Below, piece after piece: positions 34,996-47,678 of a stretch of DNA of 64,000 nucleotides. The position numbers and the translations under genes were made by a program. Under the pieces are notes generated by a model. That model saw only the letters and a program-made list of their open reading frames with translations, was not told where the DNA came from and did not search any database. Origin of the DNA: Diphasiastrum complanatum (lineage: Eukaryota; Streptophyta; Lycopodiopsida; Lycopodiales; Lycopodiaceae); contig CM055092.1 in assembly GCA_029204225.1 (NCBI GenBank), positions 72,950,857-73,014,856 on the forward strand, read 5' to 3'. Each line of letters begins with the position of its first letter. Position 1 is the stretch's first letter.

Positions 34996-35849
34996 TTGTC
35001 GTTCTTGTCGCTATTCTCAGAAGACTCAGTGGCATTCGCCTTTTCTTCTTTATGTTTTCATTTGGGGTTAAATCAGCAATCATATGCTGAGTGTCTCTTT
35101 TTCTTGCAGTGAGTGCAAGGTATATTTGGATTTGTTGTGTGTCTCGGCTTGTTACAGTGAACACACGTAGAAGTATCTTTGTTGTTGTTACCCTTTGTTG
35201 AAGACTTCATTTGAGTCTTGTCAATCTTGGGCTTGTTTTTGGTCTTCTTCTTTCCCTTTGTGAAAGGGCCTTCTCCTGGTCTCCATTTTTTTCTCCTTCA
35301 TCTCTCATCAATCTTTTGTCTACCACGAAATTGATTGCTCTTTCGAATGTCATCTCAAGTAAACTTAAGATGAACAATCTCAGCGGCTGATAAATGAGGG
35401 TACTGATTTCAAGAAGTACATCAGTTGTTGGGGTGCTGGGACTTGGGGCTCTTGTCCAGATGTAGAGAGCTGTGCAAAAATCATCTTGATCTTCTCTGCA
35501 TGTCAATCTAGCTCGTTTACATCCCATCGCAGGCTCTGCAGCTGATTGTGGAGGTGCATTTTGATTGATGTAGTTGTCCTCACTTCACATTTTTGCTTTA
35601 GCTTTTCCCACGCTTCATGGCTGCTTTGGTAGTCTTTGTTTATGGAGGATACGATGATCGCCATTGGACACTCATCCTTCCTTATCCATTCCACCCACCT
35701 TGGATATCCCTATAGAGTTTCTGCTCTGTGATATCTATTACTGACTAAATCCCTTCGCCTTTGAAAAGTGTCTTTATCTTGAACATCCATGTGCGGTAGT
35801 TTGCGCCATCAAGATTGATTGTGATCTTTGCTTGAATTGTAGTAACCAT
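34996..35849 (-). pseudogene. Copia gag relic with zinc knuckle
   Basis: Starts MVTTIQAKITINLDGAN at 35849. The middle part carries EAWEKLKQKCE (35503-35694) and then shifts frame (35207-35527). The zinc knuckle CTHCKKKRHSAYDC (about 35100) is intact but followed directly by a stop. Gag forms the particle that packages element RNA; this copy cannot. Confidence 0.8.
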
Positions 35850-35867
35850 ATTGTATCTAATAAACTC

Positions 35868-35879
35868 GCTCTGATACCA
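35868..35879 (-). other. Primer binding site, initiator Met-tRNA 3' end
   Basis: Minus strand TGGTATCAGAGC, two bases inside the LTR end. Confidence 0.9.
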
Positions 35880-35881
35880 AG

Positions 35882-36449
35882 TGGGTGGAAGCGTGGATAG
35901 TGTTGTGTGGAAATTTGCAAGATCTAGATCAACTAATGCAAATCACAAACCACAACAATCAATTGAATGCATGCAACGCAAAACAATGCTGGAAGAACAA
36001 AATATCTTTTGTATTTCCTTCTCTTAGAGTGAGTCAGCTGTGCGACACCAAACATCATCATGAAGCTCCTCTTACACTTCCCTTTTTTTATGTTCTATCT
36101 CATTTCTTATTTCTAATCTATGTTTGCATACATATTTAGCCAAGGGAATTAAAAGATGATTTAGCTAATCATTAGAATAAAGGTTTGCATTAAACTACCA
36201 ACTAACTACATCTTAACTCTTGTAACGTTGCCTACGACTAATCGTGACATTATGCATCTTACGACTGCCAAGTTTCGAATTCGATAATTCGAATTACTCG
36301 ACAGTCCCAACGCTCGATAGTTCGGCTGCCATTCGACGATCATGTGACTACGTCATTGTGTCCAACTGTAGATGTCGATGGATTGTCTTGAATTATTGAT
36401 TGTTCAAGGGATGTGTCAAAAAGGTTGGTTGAGTTCACCATTTCCAACA
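35882..36449 (-). repeat. 5' LTR of the copia relic
   Basis: 568 bp, TG to CA, related along most of its length to the LTR at 282-862 but clearly diverged and with indels. Confidence 0.8.
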
Positions 36450-38661
36450 ATACATTAATTAGCTTACACAAGATACGTGATGTCTCTTGAAGACTTTTTT
36501 GAAAGTTCTTGTCCCTAAAAATGTTAGAAGCTACTTCAACTAATGACCACATATACAACCTTAAATTCTTATCAGATCAACTTTCTGTTGTAGGTTGCCT
36601 TGTGGATGACAATGATGCTATAAAGACTTTATTGTTCTAGCATCTTATGAGCAATTTATGATTTTTCTTACAACTTCCGAATCACAAATCGCGAGTGCAA
36701 CTTTGATACATATATATGCTCAGCATGCACTCACACTTTCTAAATTTTATTCTTTTGGACTTAAAAATTTGAGACACAAATCCAATCAAATTGAAATTAT
36801 TACAAAAGTCTGGTGAGAGTATTTGCCTCGTTAAAAGATGCACCTAATTTTCATAAGTTCATCTTCAGTAACTTTATGGTTAAAAGATGTCCACAAGAAA
36901 GCATGTGAACTCAATTTGTCGTAGTTGCACAGATGAGATCCAAGTTCTCAATTTAGCAAAAATCATATTTGTATCTATTTTGCATCAGTGAAATTTGTGT
37001 CTTCTTGGAGAGATTCTATATCGTTTAGTTTACATCTTGATCTTCTATTGAACTACCAGCAGCATAAAAATACACAATACAACACAAATTTTGTGTATTT
37101 AAATCTTCAACCGGTCTCCAGATATAATTTTTGATGTTTTGAGTTCACCAAAAAGTGTTAGAATTGTTCATTCTTGGCCAAACAATCAAGAGAGCTGTTT
37201 TAATCTTTTGTGGAGTTGGCACAGCAACTGAATGATTAGAATCTTTATAGAGTACCACCATATGGCCCAAAATATTGCTATTTACAAATTTTGAAAACTT
37301 CCAAATTTCTAAGCAAGTCTTATTTCTTGGTAAAAAATTGATACACAATCTGATACTGTATGTTTTCAAGTAAAGATTAGTTCAACAGGCCTCTTAGTTA
37401 ACTGCAACTAACAGCCTAAATCTTGAAAGTAGGAAATGTACAATCACTCCACTTCAATTCGGTTTGGTGATCCAAGTGAAGAAATAACGAGTAGAAATGA
37501 ATTTTTGTCTGCTATTACGTGATACTAAGTGTTTGATGAAATATTAGAGCATAGTAAGAAAAGAATTAGTACCTCTGGTGAAACTTCAACTTTTCCAAGA
37601 GGTAAAAAGAAAAACAAACCAGAGCCTCTACCAAGTAGAGATCTATGACGTGATTCAACCAACTGGAGCTACCACATGAAATTAGACAACATCGAATCCA
37701 TCATTCTACTTCAAAAGTTGCTATGATAAGACCATGGAGAACTGGAACTGACATCAACAAATTGGCATGAGATCATTGGCACATAATAAAGCACATGATA
37801 AAACCGCCCAGAAACTCTCACTGATATATTTACTTTCAATGCAGAGATTTCCACAACACATTCCATAACTAGACAAAATCACAACTGGTACCAAACTGAG
37901 TTCAATAAAGCAAATCACAAGAACGGCAGAAAGACAACAATACATAGGGTGAGCATGTTCTATCAGAAGTTACTTATCTGACCACAATGAAACCCAGTTT
38001 TAAGATGCACAGAGGGAGCAGCAACAGAAATTTCTAAAACAATAACCACAAGCTAGGAGCAATTGCTCATTTACAAAGAAAAAACACGGAACATTTATAG
38101 ATGAGATGACAAAGGCTCTCTTGTACTGGTGGACATCCATATTGGCTCTCATGAGAATTCTCAATAAGGTCAAGTTATAGAAAATCACAAACAGCAAATG
38201 TTAAACCTAAACATTACTATGGTATGAAGGTCTAGCAAATCACAAACATAATTTTCACACTGAAAGTAAGAAATCCACCGCCTGTAGCTTTCCTCTTTAG
38301 CATGTATTCTATAATCCTACTTAGGAATGCTAGTATTAACCTTTATCTCAAACCATCATGATAACCAGCTCAACTTCCCCGAAACAGCTTCCAACATTCA
38401 TCCAAATCCATAGCCTGTGAGGTCAAATTTCTCATAAATCAAACGCAAACAGGACCTAGTCTACATAACACAGCTTCTAATCCAACATGCCTGGACATAT
38501 AGTGCATTCACCGAAGTTAGCATGCCCAACAATATCACGTCGCCAATCCCAAATAAGTCTTAAGCCAGGTAAAAATGTAAGCCTGGAATGCTACATTTGT
38601 TGCAGGCCACCTTGCTGTAGCCTGTAAAATACCCTCTAATCATGTCAAAATTTGGCCTTGG
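36450..38661. other. Intergenic sequence and RBP45/47 3' flank
   Basis: AT-rich, with no recognisable gene. The RBP45/47 3' untranslated region should occupy the right end. Short ORFs here have no domain support. Confidence 0.5.
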
Positions 38662-41600
38662 CTACTGGCTAACTTGCTGTGGGTATGCTCCATATTGAGG
38701 ATAGTTTCCTTGAGCATATGCGCTTGGATCCTGAGGGGCAGCCGCATATCCAAAGCCATCATAGCCTTGGCCTTGCTGTCCTTGACCATAGCCATAATAA
38801 CCCCCATTCCATTGATTTGGATCTTGCTGGGGTTGCCCCCAGCTAGATGCAGGCTGCCTCTGCATGTCAAAAAAACCAAAATTTAAAACAATTTTTATTA
38901 GAGTACAACATCCAGAAGTATTAATGATTAACACAAGTGCCAACAAAGAGGACCATAATTTTGATACAAGCCTACCACTATGGACATAAGAATAACTGAG
39001 AAGGATATCCTCTTATGCCCAAAATATGAGCTTTGTGGAGAGCATATACAACCTGGGATGCAAAAACTCCTATATTCAACCGTCCTTACAAAGATTGAAA
39101 TAGCCTACTTTTTGGTGAAACAATATAAAAAAGAAACAGCTTTTTCTGCACCTGCTTGTTTGTAGAAGAACTTCTACCCCAGGATAACCTTATCGTTTGT
39201 TGACCAATAACAGTACCATGAAGCTTCTGCAGGGCCTCTTCTGCACTAGCTCTGCATTCAGGAAACATTGACCCTTACATCACAGCATATTAAGGACGTG
39301 TGCAAAACAAGAGAACTCGTTATCATCAGAAACAAAAACCCGCCAATACATGAAAACTTAACTTCTCAAGCCTATTAGCTACAATGTGCATGCACAACAG
39401 CGACTACCTGCTTGTGTACTGAACAAACCCACAGCCTTTACCAACAGGTATCTTGACGTACACAATTTCTCCAAACTGGGAAAAAACCTGCCTCAACTCT
39501 TCATCTGTTACATTATGGTCCAAACCTCCAACAAAAACCTGCAATAATGCAAAAATATAATTATCACATACACACATTCTTCTGCAGAAAAAACTCAAGT
39601 GAGAAAAATATGTATACTAGCATAGCATTACATGGCCATGCTTTTTCAGTAGCAAGAAGGACACTAGGAGTGATTTTAAGAAAACGATCATGCATATGAT
39701 CTTTTAATTCTGTATATCCAGGAAAGCGTACAATATTGTTCAGGGTAATGCTTTAGCACTACCCTTCAAGGACTGCAAGTAGATAACATTTGATTTCAAC
39801 CTGGCTAAAATTGGTCTATATATTCAGAGACATTTCCTGTTCGATGTATAGAGACATCATCAACTCAGTTGATATCTGCTCGATATGGATCTAACAAAAT
39901 CTTGAACAATGGATTACAAGATCTTGGATAACAGATCTCAAAATCTCGACTATTTATTTAAGAGTACATTCCTCAAAACAAGACATCATTCTACAACGGC
40001 ATTATTTTGTGACTAACCACTCATTACTAGCGTTTAACTTTTAAATATTGTAGCCTAGTAAACAAAAAATAGGAAATAAAACATCATTCTACAACGCCAT
40101 TACTTTGTGACCAACCACCCATTACTAAGGTTTAACTCTTAAATATCATAGCCTAGTAGACAATTTCCTGGGCACAAACTAAAGAACTCATGCCACAGTC
40201 TGTAAAGAAAAAACATATGCCCATGCAATGGCAAAATCTTCAAGCTACTCTCCGGACTGCCAAACGTCAATACAACTTACCTGTCGGATTAGGCACAGAG
40301 ATGTTGTCAGGGAGCTGACCAACCAACATGTGAAGGTCTTAAAAGGGCAGCCAATGATAACAAGGACATTCATTCTCATTGATAAGCATCAAGCTCCTTT
40401 GGAAAATCTTGTAGCATTCACTCCTATGAAAGTGGTTGACCATCTGGAATCTGAGAGTGATTTCCATGGAAGGTTAAGTATGGGACCACAGTTTGGCTAT
40501 TCAACCGGAACCAGAATCTTCTGACTACAAACTAAGAATCTTCTGCACTCAACTAAGAGTTTCACTTATTTGAGTGTTGACAACATGTAAGGTTGGTTAG
40601 ACAAGGAAGTAACAGTTGTTATCACCAACTCTCGAAATTTTGCTATTTTAGGCACTTTTGTTACCCTAACCCTAAATTTAAAAATCCTAAAAGCGAAACT
40701 TCAATCTCATCATTTCTGCAATAGAATTGCTGCAAAACAAAATGACATAATAAGAGCACTCACATGTACATCCAATTCATAATGGGAGAAGTTTGTACAT
40801 AAAGATGAGAGACAACTAGTAGAGGTAAGTTAAATCCTCCTTGCAAAAGCCCATAAAAGTTTTTCCTGATTTCCAATACCTGCTAACGTTTACGAAGAAA
40901 AATCTTTCAATCTTTTTGTATCAGTCGTGAACTACTGTAACATGAACTGATTCAGTGCTAAAAATTAATTTCGACACAATATGACAGCTACTGGATGACA
41001 GCAAAAGCAAACAAGTACACTATCTTCTGTACTTGTCCTTGATTAGAGTTTATCACTGCTCTGTTGATAGTCTCCGTGACCTGCAAGAGAATAAACAACA
41101 TAACCCACCCTGGAAGAGAGCAAAGTGAGCCTCTTGACCCAGCCATAGTTTTTGCTCTTGAAACTAGATTTTGACTAGTTTGTTATAAGCTATTTACGTC
41201 CTTTTCCTCCCAGCTCAAGGATAAGAAGATGAGTGCAAACAAGGATTATCTCAACAACTTCTCCTGTGTTTTCAGCACAAGGATGGAAGCGGGAGTCTCT
41301 AAGATCACATTACCAACGAGATGAAGGGCAGACACAATCCTAATAAAAAGTAGTAACTAGCACCAAATATCAAAGCCAACTAAATGAGGTCCCTACTTCA
41401 TCACTTCAGCTTGCAGCACAACATATGCAGATTTCAATAAGGTGGTCTATTCGATCACATCAATGCATTTTGTAGACCAAATTTAGATACGTAACACATT
41501 AATAGCATAGCTGCAAGACGTTCCAGAACATTGCAGTACACAACTTGTACAAAAAACAAAGTTCAAGACTTGAGCTTCTGGTTCAAAATGCTACGGGGTC

Positions 41601-44600
41601 AAAAATAATTTCAAACAAGATGTTTAGGTAAATAAAATATGTACAATAAATAAGAATAAATGTCATATAGACATTGCTCGATTATTATGTAATGTCATAT
41701 TCTGCAATTCGGTCGCTATACCCTTAAACAAGATGTTTAGGTAAATAAAATATGTACAATAAATAAGAATAAATGTCATATAGACATTGCTCGATTATTA
41801 TGTAATGTCATATTCTGCAATTCGGTCGCTATATTCTTAGGGTTGCTGCATGTATGGAAGGTATTAAATTTCTATTGTTAACACAGGATAGTATTGATAT
41901 GTTGTAAAAATACTACATAGAAAGTACATAGTATCTTCTAAATCTACATGTAAGAGTACCCATATAATGTAAATTCTAGTATGTGTGATACATGTCTATA
42001 GTAGCTAAATGGATAGATGCATGATGGATGCACAGTGTACACTACTTAGTTAGAAAAAGAATAAAGGATTATATATGTAGACATATTGTAAGAATGTAAC
42101 TGCTATATTAGATACAACTCATGTTTGCACATTCCGGGATTTTCTATATTTGCAACTTTGCACCTAGTTTATTGGTAATATTGCCAAATGCTATGCACAC
42201 CATACAATTGCCAATGAAACCGTCATCCATGAAGCTTGACCTATACAATTGGCAGTGAAATTGCCAAAAAGCTTCTATAATTGCCAGATTATAGAGACTT
42301 TAGGTCCCTAAAGATTGTCAGTCCCTCGCAAGCCATTCCATTTTTGGTAAAAAAAAAACCCAAAAAAAAAACCAGGTGCTGTACCACGGCACGTGTGCCA
42401 TGGTATGGCACCTGTTACCCCAAGGCACCTAGGCCGTGGGGTACTTTGTGTATAATATATGATGTATTTTCTACTATATAGACATTACTTCCAAACCTCT
42501 CTTCATGGAGGGTTGAATACTGCTTAGCGTCCCTAGAGTTACATCTCTGAACTACGCCAAATTCTTAACAGGTAAAATAAAGGTTAAAAGCTTGACGAGC
42601 TACCTGAATGAAATAACCGACAGTAATCTTATCTATGAAAGGTATAAAGCTCCATAGATATGGCTGTGTAGTATGTGTCAAGGACGGTTGAACTGGCAAA
42701 ACATTTTCAAAAGACCAAAAACTATGAGATTACTCAAGGAGATGTTCCAATCTAGGGTGATGAATGGATCATATGGAAACGCTAGCCTAAAAGCGAACCA
42801 AGATCCAAATGAGACAATATCAATTCTTAAACTCCCTTCGTTGAGCACACCTAATGAATCAACACTTCAGATTGCGCACGGATTGTACCTTCTACGAGAA
42901 CAATTTGCAACAAGAAAACCAAGATTTGAATCTAAGTTGATCGATGCATTGCTCTAAAGCAAAGACTTTATAGTGCCATTACTCAAATTGATCATCGCAT
43001 CATCATCATGATTCAAAACGCTAAACAGAGTTGCATTCACAAACTGGAGACAAGGCAAATTTTAAATGTCAAGCTGAAGAATTTCCACAAACTCTTATTC
43101 AACACAAGTTTATGAAAGGTAAATATTATATCCAAATAACTCACATATACTACTCATAACAGTTTTCTCTTGGATCTAAAATTCTTACTTCAAACCACTA
43201 GCTAGAAAGGCCTACTTACAGTAGAATTGTTTTGATCATTCTCAGAACCAAAGTTTTGTGAATGAGGAGCACCGTAGCCTGAGCCTTGATATGAAGCTGC
43301 ACATATCACAATAAGACAAAGCTCGTCAAAATTAACATGCACCAAATAATTTAATATCATTTCACAGTAGTTACTGAATTTTGGCACTTCACAAGAGTTA
43401 TTGATGAAGGTTTGTTTACAAACTATTTTGATGAGTAAGCTACTCCTTATAAGACAACCAAGCACTACCTCAGCTGAAGCTATCGTAAATGTAAGTTGTA
43501 ACCAACGTCACATATTCTTATCAGGAAGGCTTACAACAAAGGTAACACGCAGTGTGATTTGCGAAGCAATAGTAGCAAATATAGTTGACTGAAGTCTGAA
43601 AAACAAACCTGTTCATTGTAAGCTAATATGGAACATTTTGAACCAAAAAAAAAGGATAGTGAAAGTGTAGCACACAATGCTAGAAGGGGTAATAAACGGT
43701 GATGAGTCATAGAACTAAATCGTTCCCTAGAGCCGGTTAAAAGTTGATGTTATAAACTTATCACGGGTACTGGAGCTCCAAAGATTATAAGCATGAACTT
43801 CCAGCGTACGAACAGTAAACGATTTGGAACCAACGGGTAAATGATGCCCCCTGAAACCAGTAGGAACCTTGCGCAAAACGTGTAAACTTTGCACTGTAAA
43901 CACAAACAGATTGACTGACCTAAATCAGAAGCCAACCACTAAATTATGCTTCCAACTGAATAATTTTGTTGTATGGCCCCTTGTGTAGAAAGCCTCTTGC
44001 CATCCTGCTTTGAGACAAATAAATACTGATGAGCTTTGAGCTGAAATGTACAACTTTGTGCATGATTTCTCGAACAAATAATGTTGCCATTATCAGATCA
44101 GTTGATCTTAAGGACAAGAAAGCAGAACTTGCTGAATGGAAGGACAGATTATAGCAGAAACTGCTCCAAGGAAGTAAAGAAAGTGCTCAAGTGAAGAAGC
44201 AACTCAAAGCAGACTGAAACAACATAGGTCGGTACAAGATCAAAAAACTCAAGTGCAGCAATGAGTTATTTCCAACACAGCTAGCCTGTTTTGCCTAGTG
44301 ACCTGGCTCATCACTCAGGACTGTTATAGATGGTTCATAAGTGCTTTGGACAACTGTTAAGAGTAAATTCATGGACACTCTTCTTAGGGGGTTGAAGCAG
44401 GTAACCAAGGGTGACACATGGCATGTCTTACTTCGATAGATACATAAGATACCCTCTACCAAAATATCAACTGCATCATTGCACCCAGGATAATGAAAAT
44501 AATTGCTAACCAGAATTAAAGAATCTCATAAGCACCACCCACTAAAAAAGCAAGGCATACAGAGGACATGGAACAAACCCCATCTAATGTGGAACAGGCA

Positions 44601-46593
44601 TAAGAGTCAAAACTGTGTCATAAATGAATGACGGAGCTTATTCAGATTCTAATATAAGTTCCTGAACTTGACGATGTTGAAGAAAGTGACCGTACGTTTA
44701 TAATTGCCCTGCTGACCAGGTGCTAGCGACTTTCTGGGTGTGGCTGTGCTGATGCGCATGGGACGGCTTGAACAATACACTCCATTCATCTCTGTCATGG
44801 CACGAATCCTTTCGAGTTCATCGCCAAATCTTACAAAACCATAGCCCTTTGAACCTCCTGTCAAAGTATCAATTACAACCTTGGCACTTTGAACTGATGG
44901 ATACCGACTGCGAAAGGTTTCTTGCAACACATAATCAGTAACATCTGGTGCCAGGTCTCCAACAAAAATAGAATGTTCACCCACAGTTTCTGGCCGTTTT
45001 TCGCCACTGCCAGAAGAAGCCCAATTTAAGCGGAAAGGCTGTTCCGTTTGAGGCATTTGACTTCCATGATAGCTTTGCAGAATTTTTTCAGCTGTTGCAT
45101 GAGTGACAAACTCTACAAACCCATAACCCTCAGAGTAACCTGTCTGCTTATTGCGGATAATCTTCACAGCTTGCACCTGCTCCAAAAAAATACCTTAAGC
45201 ATAGAATGCCCTTTAAAAAAATAATAAATACAACTTTTAAGAATACATGACTGTTTATGCCCTTCTTGTAGAGCTTAGAGATATAAAAACTCAACTCTGG
45301 TTCGGTAAAACTGTCACGTGCAAAAGATACAAAAGAAGCCTCTTTCAGAGTAAGATTCAAGCAAAAATAAAATAACTAGAACAGCATCAGAAAAGAAAAA
45401 TAAAAATAAAAATTGTAAAACCTTTTTGGAATTTATGACGTAGTGAATAGAATGACAACACTTGTTCCTTTGCTACAAACTTACAAGTTTTTTATTTCAA
45501 GCTTTCAAACCAAAACAACCTTAGGGCATCACCATCGCATCTAACTAGCTAATAAGAAAACCTTGAGTCACATTTCACAAGCTACCAGCTACGGGTTATT
45601 GGACAAGAAACATTGATAAGAAAACCCATCTGACCCTGTATGATTAAAAAAAAGTAATGATGTGGCCCGACTAGCCGAAGTTAATACAAATCTGGGGGGG
45701 GGCATACTCTCTAGATTCATCTCTCAGCGATATTAGGGAGGGGTACTAATGTGGCATGATTAGCTAAATTTTACTTCTAGGACTCGGTTGCCTCTGTTCT
45801 CTAAATTCATGTCTCAACAGTAGGGGGAGAAAAAGATGCTAACAGGAGTAAAAGATGTCTACAATTCGAACCCATAGACATACAAGAGACAAGAAAAGGG
45901 ACACAAGAGAAAGAAAACAGATCGAATAAAACCCCTTCTCAAGATGTTTTAGGCTAAATACAATAACATGATGAGACTGTCTAGCAACCATTGAAAATAT
46001 TAGGAAAATGGAATCACAATATTTTACAAAAGCTTCAGATTCCAAGAATCAACAATAAAATTGCTCCATGGGCACTGTCTTTTACATTAGAAATCAATAA
46101 CAGCAAAACCGGCATGACTGCAACATGCAATTTCGACAGTGATTTAGAAGAAATAGATAATGAGCTTCGCTGGGTGACATTCCATGCAACAACTCAAGAT
46201 CCAGCACAACTGGCTTCTGAAAACGCATACCTCTCCAGTATGAGCAAAGCAGTTATGCACATAGTTTTCATCCATCCAATACTGCAGGTCGCCGATCCAA
46301 AGGGTTCTGACCTCGTCCTGGGTCTGTGGCTGCTGCGAGTGCAGGCCGTGCTGTGGCTGGAAATAAGGCTGCTGCTGCATAACCGGCTGATGTTGCATAA
46401 CGCCCTGGGGCTGCATAGCCGGAGGCGGATGCATGGCCTGCATTACTTGCTGCGGTTGCATCATCTGCTGAGGCTGCATCATCTGAGGCGGCGGCTGCTG
46501 CTGCTGCTGCTGCTGGGGCGGCGTCATGAGCCATTGCTGATTAGCGGCAGGAGGGGGTGGGGGAGGGACACCTCCGGCAGGATTTTGCAACAT
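38662..46593 (-). CDS. RBP45/RBP47-type RNA-binding protein, six exons, three RRMs
   Basis: Exons on the minus strand are 46231-46593, 44696-45176, 43220-43296, 39408-39538, 39152-39251 and 38662-38859. All introns are GT-AG, the joined frame is open for 449 codons, and phases agree at every junction. The N-terminus is Pro/Gln/Met-rich. RRM1 (about residues 96-175) has LWIGDL and EGYGFVEF. RRM2 (about 190-270) has IFVGDL and KGYGFVRF. RRM3 (about 308-380) has VFVGGL and KGCGFVQY. The tail is Gln/Gly/Tyr-rich. These are the layout and length of plant RBP45/47 proteins, oligouridylate- and poly(A)-binding nuclear proteins that move to stress granules. Introns are 1,054, 1,399, 3,681, 156 and 292 bp. 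The ATG at 46593 starts the Pro/Gln run. RBP45 and RBP47 cannot be told apart from sequence alone. Confidence 0.93.
39983..40162. repeat. 98-bp tandem duplication in intron 3
   Basis: Units beginning ACATCATTCTACAACG at 39983 and 40081, with several substitutions; the second is shorter. Confidence 0.85.
41613..41833. repeat. 113-bp tandem duplication in intron 3
   Basis: Units beginning AAACAAGATGTTTAGG at 41613 and 41726 are virtually identical through CGGTCGCTATA, indicating a recent duplication. Confidence 0.92.
42373..42443. repeat. Two adjacent foldbacks in intron 3
   Basis: The first has 20-bp arms (42373-42392 and 42395-42414, four mismatches) around GT. The second has 11-bp arms (42416-42426 and 42433-42443, one mismatch). 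Both are GC-rich in an AT-rich intron, which suggests an inserted foldback unit. Confidence 0.75.
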
Positions 46594-46960
46594 TTTTGGT
46601 ATGCTTTTCTTGTTTTCTCAAACCCTAGACCTAATCCAAGCTTTCGCTATTGCTAAACACAAAACCTTAAGAAGCAAGCGCAAAGATGATTTATCTCAAG
46701 CGCTCCTAGTACGAAGATGATGATGATGAATCTGTAGAAGCGGCCGCTGCCAATCCTCCTGCAAGCTCTCGCGGCTGGCGATCCAAACGCCCGAGCCGAC
46801 GATCCAAAGAGAAAAGGAGGAGCGCTCGACGCAAAAGAGAGAGAAAGAGAGAAAAGAGGGCAGTAAAAGAGAGGGCAAGAACCTTTAGATTCAACTGTCG
46901 AGATGCATTGCCCAGGACACGTGTCCAGCATCCAAAGGCTGTGCTCGCCCATTCTTTGCC
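46594..46960 (-). promoter_or_regulatory. Presumed leader and promoter of the RBP45/47 gene
   Basis: GC-richer than the flanks, with CT-rich (minus strand) tracts such as CTCTCTTTCTCTCTTTTG near 46840, common in plant 5' leaders. A start site cannot be placed. Overlapping ORFs here are not supported. Confidence 0.45.
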
Positions 46961-47146
46961 TATGTGACCTTGGCCTTCGATTAGGGTACGCCTCTTTTTT
47001 TTTTTTTTATTAGTTTACTAGGAAAGAGTGCCCATCCTTGACGGCATTGGCGGCCGATGTAGGTGACGACCGATGATTTGGAACTTCAGTATGTCATTGA
47101 CGGGCGATGACGTCCGATATAGGTGGCGGCAGATGGTCTAGTGACC

Positions 47147-47370
47147 TAGGCGTGACATTAGGTGTGAATGGTAGGCTGTTGCCGTGAGAGGGGAGAAGTA
47201 GGCATGACATTAGGTGTGATGGGTAGGTTATAGGCATGGCAAGAGTCTAACTAAAACAGGGGAGAACCTAGGTGTGACCGGTAGGCTGTAGCCATGAGAG
47301 GGGGGACGTAGGCATGACAGTAGGCATGACGGTAGGCTATAGGCATGGCGACATTCTTTCACTAAAATAG
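47147..47370. repeat. Tandem duplication, period about 112 bp
   Basis: AGGTGTGAATGGTAGGCTGT (about 47160) recurs as AGGTGTGACCGGTAGGCTGT (about 47270), followed in both by GAGAGGGG...GTAGGCATGACA and TATAGGCATGGC. Shorter copies of TAGGCATGAC are scattered inside, and weaker GGCGGCCGATG/GACGTCCGAT similarity lies upstream (47045-47130). Confidence 0.85.
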
Positions 47371-47678
47371 TTTTAATTATATAATGTTGCACAATTTTCT
47401 CTTTGATTTTAGGGCAGATGCCCAAGGCTTGCACCCATTTCGTGTCAATTTTCAGAGAAAAAGGACAAATATTGATTGTACTATCAATCATTAAGAGTTA
47501 TTGATTGCTTAATCAAAAGATCTATCAACTTCTAGATGTTAGATCTTGATCTAGATGCTTTACACTATGATTTAAGCAAGAGCAATGGATCAAATAATCA
47601 AACACATGGATGGGCGGACTCACAAGTGTGGAGGACAGTACCTGTACGGCCTATTTACAGAGAGTAAAGTACATCAAC
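47371..47678. other. Unassigned sequence next to the copia relic
   Basis: No gene is recognised. The position fits an LTR or a junction 3' of the truncated RT relic, but no PPT or LTR terminus is visible. Confidence 0.4.

Larger units (their letters stand above)
33603..36449 (-). mobile_element. 5' half of a copia element with its LTR, interrupted by a solo LTR
   Basis: A minus-strand copia relic with LTR 35882-36449 and a standard Met primer site (35868-35879). Gag runs from the ATG at 35849, with a zinc knuckle, and protease/pre-integrase and integrase sequence follow to 33603. There the integrase stops inside ERQNRKR at the edge of the large element. A near-complete solo LTR (34409-34995) splits it between the zinc knuckle and the pre-integrase part. 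Several stops interrupt the frame. It is the same family as the deleted element at 14-867. Confidence 0.85.
39539..43219 (-). other. Large intron 3 of the RBP45/47 gene
   Basis: 3,681 bp, between the exons that end RRM2's linker and begin RRM3. It carries two tandem duplications (39983-40162 and 41613-41833) and a pair of foldbacks (42373-42443). Plus-strand ORFs of 98 and 94 codons (40228-40524 and 42673-42957) have gene-like composition but no domain I recognise; they are antisense to the host gene and unsupported. Confidence 0.8.

Noticed and set aside
40228-40524. 98-codon plus-strand ORF in intron 3
   Set aside because: It has gene-like composition but no recognisable domain or conserved motif; it is antisense within an intron and not supported.
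42673-42957. 94-codon plus-strand ORF in intron 3
   Set aside because: No family was recognised and no splice or promoter signals could be tied to it.
46268-46534. Ala-rich ORF in the RBP45/47 first exon
   Set aside because: It is an alternative frame of the Gln-rich region on the same strand; the RRM-bearing frame is the real one.
45991-46656. 221-codon plus-strand Leu/Arg-rich ORF
   Set aside because: It is antisense to the CAG/Gln-rich exon 1 and has low-complexity content.
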